DNA of 64,000 bases, taken from Stratiolaelaps scimitus (taxonomy: Eukaryota; Arthropoda; Arachnida; Mesostigmata; Laelapidae). The stretch is from positions 3,286,001-3,350,000 of the forward strand of contig JABWDB010000030.1 of the NCBI GenBank assembly GCA_019614645.1, read 5' to 3'. Positions within the stretch are counted from its first letter, which is position 1. The number at the start of each line of letters is the position of its first letter. A program made the translations under genes and the position numbers. Below, one piece after another: positions 19,311 to 29,849 of the stretch. The notes under the pieces are model-generated. The model was not told where the DNA came from. It worked only from the letters and a program-made list of their open reading frames with translations, and ran no database searches.

Positions 19311-21432
19311 CAAATGACCCATTTATTATTACCATATTTAAACATCGTGTCTTTGCTTGCTCCTGCGTGTATCAATCATACAATTCATGAAGATTCTCAT
19401 TACACGAATTTAATATCGAGCAGAATCAGATTGTACAACAATACTTTAACATGTACGGTGAGAAAAAGTAAGTGCGATTTTATCTTTGTTGTAATTTCAC
19501 AAAAAAGTACTTTATAATTATTAATAGTCTAACGCAACTGTCTCTTTTCATTGAGGAAAAAAGAACCTCGAAATTTGTGTGGCGCGCGTCACTTATTCTG
19601 TCCGCGAAGCTATGAATTATTAAAGCCTCATTCAACACGAAAAGAATTCACATCCTTTGATTGTTTCCAGAATGTGTGTGTAAAACAACAATTGTGATAT
19701 TTTATGAAGCTCCATAAAGACGGCACATGCTAACGTTTTGAAGCAATTTAACTACAGGCATCCTTTTTGTTCCTGTAGCCACTATCAACTGAAATTCAAA
19801 TTCGTCAAAGTGCGTTAAAAATATCGACACGAATTGCCGACATATCACTAGTAGACACATTTTTCTTAAGCACTTGCCGGCTAAACACGATTAATTGAGG
19901 TGTTCGAAATACCCAGAATTTTACCGGCACTATGTTTGACTGAAAGAGGAAATTCGTATGGGACCTACTCACTTTATTCCGCAGAAAAGTCAGGTAAGGT
20001 CTTTACTAGATGAGCGCTTAGTTACTAGCTTGCGTCTTTCTCATATTACTTAGTAATTTGATTCACAAATAAATTGCTCGACAGCCCGCCGAATTTATGC
20101 ACACACTGTGGGCTATATACGCTAAAACGAAATCGAATTCTTCACTAAGTGTAGAATAGGACAAAACATTATGAAGAACGGCCACACTTGTCCGATCTAG
20201 ATGTAGAAAGGTAGGCAATGGTGTCTGCCTATGTTTGATCTCTTGTCTTCTATAAGGGGTGTACACTAATTGACGGAAGGTTCCGACGATTAAAAACCTA
20301 ATAGAGTTCTTCAATCATTCATATCTATTTCAAACACTGCGTGTATGAATATGTGTTAGAGATTGTTATCTGTTATAAGAGCGGTTTTGTTGACTTTTGC
20401 GGGTCTCTGACTTTCTCCGGGTTACCCACGATGAATCAACCAACAATAATATTCGTGGCTTTTTGAATGTGGTATGAGGGAGCTACAACATAAGCGAGAA
20501 ACTATTAGGGCCAAGTGAAATAAAAACCAAAGCTCATTCGTAAAAAATATTTGCTGTGAATCCTTCAACTGCTACTCGTGTCGAATCGACGCTTTGAAAA
20601 CTTCAATAAACGATATACCCGTGTTTGTTGTGAATCCTAAACTCATGTACCTAGCATCAGCTGAAGATACAATACAATATATAGAAGGCGGTAGCTCCTC
20701 GACCTTGTCAATATGCATGAGTTGTCGAGCGACCATTGTAAATCAAAACGTAGTTTTTTTTCTACTCATTTGACTGGCTGCTTGTCGAATTTTGTAACCC
20801 TAAAACCGCTTCTTGGGTTGATGTCCCAAGCAGACGACTCTGTTGTATCAATTGGCAGTTTGTTTATGCAACAACATCTCTATTTTAAACTACTTTTGGG
20901 CTGACAGCTGATGAATGAAATCAGCTGTACGTTCATTATATCTGTGCGTGTCTAGTGACTGAATGCAGTTATTAGACAGGAGTATTTTGGGTAGGAATGC
21001 ACACTCATTGACTCGATGCCCAAAGAGTAAATTGATTTCCGTGTTACACTCCTTATAGTGATCGTCATAACGCTGCCTTGCAGGGTACACTCCGAGACCA
21101 GAGCAGCATAAATTAATAAATATTTTGTGTTGGCGAACTTCAGCGGCTGAGCGCGCGATAGACCATGACACATTGGTGATTGTGACACTCCTTTTAGAAA
21201 AAGACTCATCCTACTCCTAATTACGTAAGTTTTATTCATCACACTTTGTCTAATTTTTTCATGATTTCTCTCTGACTGGCATAATGAATCGACCATTATA
21301 CCTTACAATGGTTTTTTTGACAAGATACGAACGCTGATGTGAAATGCCCATGACTTCAGGTAAGCACCTAGTGATGACTTACAGGTTACCATTCCATGAC
21401 TGACAATTATCAAGACCAGCGGACTTAATTAG
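19311..21432. other. Non-coding, no gene recognised
   Basis: AT-rich. A minus-strand frame at 20890-21171 is open for 93 codons but has no recognisable motif and no clear splice context. Confidence 0.5.
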
Positions 21433-21690
21433 TAATAATAATAATAATCATAAGACTTTATTCAAAGGTTGATGGTAATACAATACAATGTTTGATGATA
21501 ATACAATACAAGGTTCGCCAGGTAATCGTGTCTCAAGTATTCCAATATGTACAATATTTTCTCGTGTAACATGCGAGAAACTTTCCATGGGAAAAGATCA
21601 TTCACGCAACGTTTTTTGGCTATAAATTGCACAAGATTGCATGTAAGCGCAAGATTGGTAACCCGATGGATATTTTCCAACACCAGTCAG
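21433..21690 (-). mobile_element. 5'-truncated LINE copy (same family as 29850-31598)
   Basis: Read on the minus strand, the frame contains FIAKKRCVNDLFPWKVSR. It parallels FIATKKCVNDLFPWRLSR at the C-terminus of the intact-frame LINE at 30170-31519. Both copies then run into TTTGAATAAAGT and an ATT-repeat tail (here 21433-21448). Only the last roughly 250 bp of the element is present, as expected of an aborted target-primed insertion. Confidence 0.75.
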
Positions 21691-22276
21691 CTACACTGCT
21701 TACTTTCTGCTTTATTTGAAAGCATTTCTAACTACCTTTTCTGTTATATTATAGCTTTTATATAATAATTATGTTTATACACTATATATTCTGGTAAGCA
21801 GAGTGAGGGCAGAAATATCCTGTGAAGTAAGTGAAGTAAAACAACCTTATGCACCGATAAATACATATGCTGCGTACATTTAAATTTCTTTTTGTTGCCT
21901 GTCTATCTAGTGGCCGAAAGGGTTAATGTAATGTAACTGTACTATTTAGCACAAATATTATATATATGAAGACGTACAGCAGAATGGCCTATGAGAGTTT
22001 CTCTTTGCAGTAGTCCGAAAGTCTCAAATACAATTTCGTACGTGCCCGTTGATAATATAAGCATTGGGGGTCTCGGTTAAAATCTGTATAGGTAGGTCCG
22101 TACAATGCAAACACCTTAAAACAGTTGTCGTTTTCAATAGACTGCATTATTGTGCTATCTCTGTGCTTGTCATCAACGAAGAGCATAGTATACTTTCTCT
22201 CTTGCCTGATACCCAACTGAAGCCAACACACGGTGGAAACTACGACGACCTTCTGATATCTCGATACAATTCGAGG
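21691..22276. other. Probable promoter/5' UTR region of the BLOC1S3-like gene
   Basis: The reading frame of exon 1 is open back to an upstream in-frame ATG at 22064, so a longer N-terminus cannot be excluded. The upstream peptide looks unlike a conserved protein, so ATG 22277 was preferred. Confidence 0.3.
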
Positions 22277-24123
22277 ATGAGCTTACGAAAGTTAAAAAAA
22301 GCCGCCGTTGAAGCCGGGGAAGCTTCGGAAAGCGACGAGGGAGAAAGTGAATTATTTCGAGTCAAACCTCAAACATCGGCCGCTGTCGCTGCCGCATCCA
22401 CAGCAGCTGCCAACCGCCAGAGTTCAGGGCCCAATAGACAAGGTGGGCGAACCTTTTTTGTCTTTGCAATTCGTTTCAGATTTGTTTCGAATCGAAAAAC
22501 AATCTAATGATTTAATTTGTACGATGTGAAGAAGATCATGAAAATTTAAGCGCGTTTCATATCGTAGAAAAAAAAACTTGCGTTATGTCCCTATTACTAA
22601 GAATGATTATGGCTCTCGTGTACTAAACGCGTGTGATTTATAGACTTAGCTTCAGCCAAATCGGTTCTGATCATGAAATAGGTTCCAATTATTGTCACAT
22701 GCGATACTTATCTGACTACATTCGACTACATGATATTGATTTTGCCTTATGCGACTCGCCTCATCTCCATTTGTAGGAATCTCAGTTGAGAGCTGCTCGA
22801 TTTCATCCCCAACAGTAGCTTCGGGCTCCTTCACTTCCATATCACAGGTTGGAATTTTTAGAACTATTGTCAAACGACGGATTTGTACACATTTATATAT
22901 ACATATATATACTCTCAAAGGACACTTGAGATATTTAGAGGTGATGGCATAGACTCTCTGTACAACGAGGGAAAAGGCTTTGTAGAAGAAAGGATCCTGA
23001 GCGCTTGTTATATATATATATATATATATATATATAAGTAAAAGCGGTATTTCTTTATCATTTTTCACAACGAACCAATAGCAACATAGAAAAACTGTAA
23101 ATAAGCCTTGGCTGAAATTCGAACCATTCTTTTTTGCCTATTAGGCATCGAAGCCTTTAGCCGTGTTGTCCAAAGTGTGATCTATCGTATTGCCTTGATC
23201 AATGATTCATTTGACTGCAATGAATAGGCAACTACTTATATTCCAATAAAAGAGATCCCTCAAAAGAAACGAAATTCCAATTATCGCAAATTATTACGTT
23301 CATTCATTTACTCGTTATTATCTACACTTCGTTAGATATTAGAGTAATTATTATTGCTTTCGATTCATTTTCTGACAGGAATTACCTGCCCGGCCGGTAC
23401 CATGTCGAACGTTAGTTGAGGCCAATTGCTCACTAGCTAAAGGCGTCCGGGAGGCTGCGACCCTTCCATACGCGGTAGCTATTAAGGAAATCGATGATAT
23501 GGCGTTGGATCTCGTCAGGGGGCAACAACTGGTAAAAATTTATCTATTGCATTTTATAATTATTTTATAATATATATTGAGCGTATATTCTTAACCCATT
23601 TTCCATAATATATAATCTGTTTTCGGGAGGATGAAATTATACAATACAGCTCTGGCATTTAGAGCGCATTGTGTACTCAACTCTTTGTGTGCTCAACTTT
23701 CTAGTATTTATTGAATCTTTACGCAAGGGAACCTGGTCAACTATCCGGCAAAGTGTTGGATTTCAATAAGCATCCTCCATATTACATGAACGAGCTTATG
23801 TTACATATTGAGGCCTTGCGGGTGACTCTGGGAGCATATTCGCGGATATGCATATATGATGTTAACTACCATAAATTGTAGAAATAGAACCAAGCCGATT
23901 TCGTATCGTCATAATCGAATGAGTAGCTGACATTTCAATAATTTTGTTGTTGTGTTAGATGGATGATGTGTACCACGTCCTGGAGTCCGTAGGCGACTCG
24001 TTGCAGAATATTGAGCGCGAAGCGGATCAACTTCGAGCACAATGCGTCGCAGCACTGCCAGGCGTTTTTGTACCACCACCATCACAGGCGCCAACACGGC
24101 AGCCTGGTCATGGTGCCAGGTGA
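22277..24123 (+). CDS. BLOC1S3: BLOC-1 complex subunit 3 (Blos3) candidate
   Basis: BLOC-1 is a cytosolic coiled-coil complex involved in biogenesis of lysosome-related organelles. Four exons join in phase: 22277-22442, 22777-22847, 23379-23531, 23959-24123, giving 184 aa (human BLOC1S3 is 202). The N-terminus is basic, followed by an acidic GEASESDEGESE block comparable to GEATETDSE in the human protein. A low-complexity Ala/Ser/Thr stretch comes next. Residues from about 88 form an alpha-helical coiled-coil region with LVEANCSLAKGV, then DLVRGQQ, LQNIEREADQLRAQC and LPGVF. From memory these align without gaps to human BLOC1S3 from LAESQ to LLPDI, sharing mainly hydrophobic heptad positions. 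Identity is low, so the family call is an inference. The C-terminal tail is Pro-rich. A CAG|GTGATG donor overlaps the stop codon, so an alternative last exon (28430-28500) is possible. Confidence 0.55.
22999..23037. repeat. (TA)n microsatellite next to SINE A
   Basis: Uninterrupted TA units in the BLOC1S3 intron, directly abutting the 3' end of the SINE A copy. Confidence 0.9.
23043..23175 (-). repeat. tRNA-derived SINE, family A
   Basis: Read on the minus strand it has a box-A-like GGCTAAAGGCTTCG and box B GGTTCGAATTTC. A body shared (about 85 percent by eye) with 25552-25652 follows, ending in GATAAAG and (TA)n. It lies in the intron between exons 2 and 3 of the BLOC1S3-like gene. Confidence 0.65.
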
Positions 24124-25551
24124 TGCAACTACAAAACCGCCCGTAACATCATTACTATTGTTATGATATTGAAGAGGAGTCACCTCTGAGACACCGAAGT
24201 GATTATCCGATTTATGAGTAAGATCGATACACAAATTATCATTCACCAGTGTAATCATATCAAGAATGTGAATCATTATCTTAAAAAAAAAATATATATA
24301 TATATATATATATTGTTGCAAATGTACCTAATCAAACAGGAAAATGAGGTGAGAGAAAGGCAACGTGCGTGATATTTGTTAAAATCCACTGAACAAAGAC
24401 ATTCACTGTTTGTTACATCTGTTAGCATGGTCAATTCACTCGAAACTACTACGAGTAAATAGTATTGTTGTTGTTTCGACGATGTATTTTGTCACACGAA
24501 TGGTGACGTTGTAATGACAAGGATGATGATAATGTTACACATGTTGATAATGGCGCAATATATGTATACATTCGAAAGACTGCCACACTGAAGTTACGAT
24601 CGTAGCACAGGTGTATTTACGTCTCAGTCTTCGTCTGTGAGTGAGTGTGTGATAGCTTTCTTTTTATGGGGTATTTGGTAATGCACAAGCTATAGCTGAA
24701 CGAAGCTGAGCTCGTTTTTTGAAATATACCGGCTACTAGGGGCTAAAACGCTGCTGTTTCATCGTTTCATGACTTATGGTTGATTCAACCATGGGCTCCC
24801 AATCGTGCAAAACACGAGCGGCCGTCTTCAAGTAGCGACACAAAGGCTTTGAGACTCGCAGATATTCCTTCGTATGATCACTAATTGAGAACAAATGTAT
24901 TGAAGTAGATAGGAAAAAGCTTGTTTTCAGTTCAGAGCACAATATTTTGATTATATTACCACAACAGAACGAATTATCATTTTTGAAACTCTGAGTACAC
25001 GAATGGGTATGGCACTGTGTAATTAACGGAGGACCGCTTTCGTGACTAAATAATAGTGAAATATGTTTCTTCACTCGTTCCGTGTTTCACCATGTATGGT
25101 TTCCATTGGCATAGGTTCCCGAGTTAGACAAGACATGGTCTCCTAAGGCTTGGATTAAAGGCTCAAATATATATATATACAAATGAAAATCTAATAAAAT
25201 GAATGAATGAATGGGAAGAACAGCGATACTTGAATAGTAGACGTATAGTTTTCATCTAATGCGAACAGGACAAATCAAAGGGGGGCATGTTAATAGTTTA
25301 TAAAATTACATGTCTCCAATATTTATATTTGCCAGATCTGCCTTACGCGTTCTTGCATTAATTATATTCTTTAATTGGGTCTAGTGAATTGGTATCTAAT
25401 ATTATTGTTACTTCAACAAATAGAATTAGCATGATACGTTCAACCGTGGTGTGTTCTTCAGGGTTTTATGAACTTATCTGCTTTGCCCTACTAATCTTTA
25501 TGTCTCACATATGAAGATTTATCGAAACCTACAGGAAATATATATATATAT
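24124..25551. other. Non-coding (intergenic, or intron if the distal exon is used)
   Basis: AT-rich with a (TA)n at about 24291-24313. No coding exon recognised. Confidence 0.5.
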
Positions 25552-25652
25552 ATATTCCTTTATCATTTGTCACAACGCAACAACGGCAACATAGAATAAC
25601 TGTAAATAAGCCTTGAATGAAATTCGAACCACTCTATTTTTAGTCTATTAGG
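25552..25652 (-). repeat. tRNA-derived SINE, family A, cut off by a Tc1 element
   Basis: Same body and box B as the copy at 23043-23175, with a (TA)n tail at 25539-25556. The head stops at CTATTAGG, exactly where the DNA transposon begins. Confidence 0.65.
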
Positions 25653-27001
25653 CAGTGCCGGGCATAAACTTAAGGCACCCCTATATTTCAACAAGTCGAT
25701 ACAAGGAGCACACATTTGAGGAATTTATTCTGTATCAGATTAATGTACATGTCAAATAATATACACACCACAAACAACAGCGCGTATAACGTCGCATGCA
25801 GTTATTTACTACAATAAAATGTGTCATCTTTCAGGGTGTGTAAAATGATAAGGCACCCTCAGTTATCGAGTGTTCTCGCTGAATTAATTCTCGTTTTCTT
25901 GTGCTAATCAGTACCTTATGGCCCTGCCCTTGCTAATTATAACGTCAAAGACTCGGTTTAGCATACTACCAACAAGATTTAGCAGGATCTGGTTGCCGAG
26001 ACCTCCCCAGGGCTCCAACAACTTCTCTTTTAGTGCTTCCATGGATGTATACTGTTGATTTGACGCATATACTCGTCGGACAAGAATGCCTCAGGGGGTC
26101 TCCATCGGGTTGAGATCAGGAAAACATGCTGGCCACTCTAGGGTTTCAATGTCATGCCGTCCTAACCACGCACGTGTACTAGCGCTAGCGTGAATTGAAG
26201 CGTTATCGTGTTGGAAAACAGTTGGCAGTCGATGAAATCTACTCCTAAATGGTAGTAGGCCAACGTCTGCTGATAGTCCTCGCTATTCACTCGAGATGAG
26301 ATGAAAGCGAGTGGGAGTCTGCCAAGAGAGGTGAAAGCTCCCCAAACCATAACGGTCCTTGAAGTTGCGCTTTGAGAAGTGCCGCGGCTCTTTACGTATA
26401 TCATGCCAATAAATCGATCTGGCCCGTCCAAATTGAACTCCTTTTTGTCACTGAAGATGATCCGAAACAATACAGTACCTTTTAGATAGATGTGCAGCCT
26501 CAGGATACTATTTAAAAAACGTTGCCCCAATATTCATCAATATCCAGTCTCCGTCCATATTGTTGCGGGCGAAGTTTAGTTGGGCAGTCATGTGGCGTTG
26601 TTGAAGACGCGGTCTTGTTTTCATTTGCGCCCGTATGATATGCGGATAACGCATAATTGTCTATAAAACTGTTGACGAACCTGAAGGTTTAACTCTTGCC
26701 TGATTGCTTCACAACTTATGGACGAATTCGAAACCAATCAACAAGAGTGTATGGCAGTTCTCTAGCTGATCTTTCGTGGACGTCTTATAGGCTTATTAGT
26801 GCCATACTGCGTAAAAAATTTTGCACTACGCAACGAATTCTGCCGATTTCTCTGGCAATTGCAGCCTGGGTCTTTCCTGCTCGATGTAAAGCGGTAATAA
26901 CTGCTTTCTCTGCATCAGTAAGGTAATAGATTCCTCAAATGTGTGCTCCTTAAAACGATTTGTTGAAATATAGGGGTGCCTTAAGTTTACGCCCAGCACT
27001 G
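25653..27001 (-). mobile_element. Tc1/mariner-type DD34E transposon with dead transposase
   Basis: Inverted terminal repeats of about 77 bp (25653-25729 and 26925-27001) begin CAGTGC and share TAAACTTAAGGCACCCC with few mismatches. A TA follows the right end. The transposase reads on the minus strand, about 26923 to 25908, in broken frames. It has an N-terminal helix-turn-helix (LTDAEKA, QAAIAREIGR), IFSDKKEFNLDGPDRF with the first Asp, VMVWGAF, FQHDNASIH with the second Asp, and WPACFPDLNPME with the Glu. The spacing from second Asp to Glu is 34 residues, the Tc1 pattern. A TGA replaces the usual Trp just after the Glu, and other stops and frameshifts occur, so the copy cannot make enzyme. 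The left flank lacks an obvious TA because it abuts SINE A. Confidence 0.9.
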
Positions 27002-28590
27002 TATATATATATATTTTTTTATCGTCCATTCCTTGTGGAATCTCTTCGGTAATAGAGGCGCACTTCAGGCATACTATGCCTGAATCCTGCCAGCATTATT
27101 GTGTATATACATTTTGATGTTAGCATTATTGTTTTGCTTTGAACATTGTTACACGTATTTACAATAGTTACAGCTTTGAATTTAAATGGCAAACGTCTTC
27201 TTTGGCTTTATTTTCTTGTTTTATTTTTTTAAATAAATAACTTTTAGTGATCATACAACATGGCAGAGTATTTTGTTAGCCTCCCTTTCGTTTTATTTAT
27301 TTATTTGTTTGTTTGATCTTCGTGGGTGATGGGTCCAGTAGTGCTTCTGCTGCCTTTGCCCTAGTCCGGGTCCCTAAAACATTATATCCGACGACAGACA
27401 ATATAGTCAACTGTTTCCTCTTCCTCCTTCTTCTCCTCGTGACTAGATAGGAGGAGACTCCGAATTCTTCTTCTAAGGATTGAGTTGGGCAGGTGAACTT
27501 GCATTGTATGGCGTTGAGGACTACTGCTTTTTTGGTTGTATCTAAACATGTATCAAGGTGGTAGCTCCATTAGTACTGCTAATGCAATAGCATTCGTGAC
27601 TGTTGACACAAATAAACTTTTCCATAGTTCTCTACTGACTAAAAACCTGTTTTAAGTGCACGAGGCTATTTTTCAACAAGTTGTTGGCCTCTAAGTATTT
27701 ACTTTTGCTGTTACAAACTCCCTTTTTGAAGATGTCTCTATTATTTACACTCTCTGTCCCCAGGTATTCATTTATTTATTTATAGCTTCCCTTATATTTC
27801 GTTCGTTTTCCCTATTTACATCTCCCTTCCTTGCTTTAAATGCTTAACAATTCCCAGAATTAGAGAAATTGACCATTCAAAACTCGTTTGATTGAGTAAG
27901 CCGCATGTAGCCGAATGCAAATTAAAATCACGGTTGTACGCCCTATATGTTGGCTTAATTTCTTACTTGCTAAGTCACTAAGTACTACCCATGTTACATT
28001 GTCTCACCATTTAAAATCGGACAGTCTCGTAAGCTAACACTCTCTCAGTCCTTGTCATGACACTAACATATATATAAAATATATATATATATAAAAAAAT
28101 ATATATATATAGGGAGGGAGAGAGATGACTGGGCACCGCTTTTTCATGTGAGAGATCCTGCGTCTCTTGTGGTCGTCCCGTTTCTTGTCATTCAAATTGA
28201 CATTCACAGACACGACACATCAGATTCCTTGTGAATACTGCACTTTCGCCTTCAGTTGCGCACATGATGCAATGAAAGGCTCGCCAAGTTTTAAGCGTAT
28301 TCTTCTCTTCTAGGTGAAGTTGGAGCGGCTTCAAATTAATATCGATTTTTTTATTTCGACCTAATAAATATTATTAAATTATTTATGATATGAGATTTCT
28401 ATTTACTTTTTATTGAGTTCATTTTACAGTGACCGGGGCGGGCGATAACAAAAGTCTGCTTAGGACCGTGGCTGGTATGAGATCTGGCGGAGACAAATAA
28501 GTAGGTTAACATATATATATTTATTTATTATTCATATGCAATATAGGGTTCGCAGATAACGCCCATTAAAATGTGTTAACGTATCATGCT
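27002..28590. other. Non-coding, microsatellites
   Basis: AT-rich, with short (TA)n at 27002-27013 and an A/T simple repeat at 28067-28113. A short open frame after a good acceptor at 28430-28500 is treated as a finding. Confidence 0.5.
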
Positions 28591-28670
28591 AATATATAAA
28601 TGGTGGTGACCGTGCGCTTGAAGAAAATTTCCTCCTCTAAAAAAAAAAAAAAAAAATATATAAATGGTGG
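28591..28670 (+). mobile_element. Very short poly(A) retro-insertion with 16-bp target duplication
   Basis: The direct repeat AATATATAAATGGTGG occurs at 28591-28606 and 28655-28670. Between the copies are about 32 nt of unique sequence followed by a run of about 16 A. This is the signature of LINE-machinery insertion of a polyadenylated RNA fragment. The source RNA is not recognised. Confidence 0.7.
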
Positions 28671-29849
28671 CATCAGAAAGCTGATTGTTCAACGCTGATT
28701 CAAGGTCGCTTTAATTATTTATAAGCGATTAATAAATGGTGCAGAGTTCCTTGTGTATATTGATCGGTTGTTAATGGTTTCTGTTCGACGAAGTGAATTG
28801 TACGTAGGCTGGTGAATCATGTTAATTGATCAACAATAATAACAAGACACTCTGTACCATTGATCGACCAGTTATGAACATACGCGACTGTGGGCAATCG
28901 CTGTTGTGATGATGTTGCACGCATCTGTTGATGTAGCTCACGTAAAATATGTATTGCATATCAGACTCGAAAATGGCTTTAGTGGCTATATATAATTAAA
29001 GTATAAATAAACACTTTCTATCTCTGTCTCTCTGTCTCGTTCTGTACGGTCGATGAAATGAAGGTATACATAGCCATGCTACACCATCAGATCGATCGAT
29101 GAATAGATCTATCGATAGATAACGAGCAGTTGTACGCGAACCTTTACGCCACCGTTAGAACATGATGATAATAATAATAATCATTATCATCACCTATCGT
29201 CGTAGAATAATGTACAACACATTCTAACAATTGTTATATACAGATTGTTTTTGGACATGAACGCATTATTGTTAACGTTCTGTTAGCAATCCACCTTCAA
29301 CTGTAAGCTCATTATTGTCTGCTTCTCGCCACACAACTTTGTGTCAATAAAGAAAAATTAGAAATTTTTATGGTAGTCGAATATCAGACTAAATATATTC
29401 ATTGACTGGTTGACTACCTAGAATCCAATTCATTAAATTGGTTTCGATGCAATCTTATCGAATATATCCACTCGTAAATGAGAAAGCAAGTTGTGCCAAT
29501 CTACATTAAAAAATATCAGCTGTGTCGAAATGTTGCGAAATGTCCTGTTAGTTGATCACAGTCAGCATTCGTCAGCTAACAATACATGAGGGTAAAAGTG
29601 AATTTGAACAAGATCTAAAAAAAGTTTACTGAATAGACATTCAGACATGAAGCCTGGCACAGAGCAGACGAGCATGCGCTGGTGACCTTGAGCGAATAGT
29701 CCACATAGAAGCAGAGCAGTCTAACTCTCATTTAAATGTTGCGGGTTGCATCATCGGAGATCTCTTTGAATGCGCAAAAATAAACGTAAATATTAGAAAT
29801 ATAAAGACACCAAGCAGATGAAATCGCTATTTTTAGTATAGCCAAAATA

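Noticed and set aside
20890..21171. 93-codon minus-strand open frame beside the LINE fragment
   Set aside because: No RT or other motif could be identified, and it does not match the intact LINE copy.
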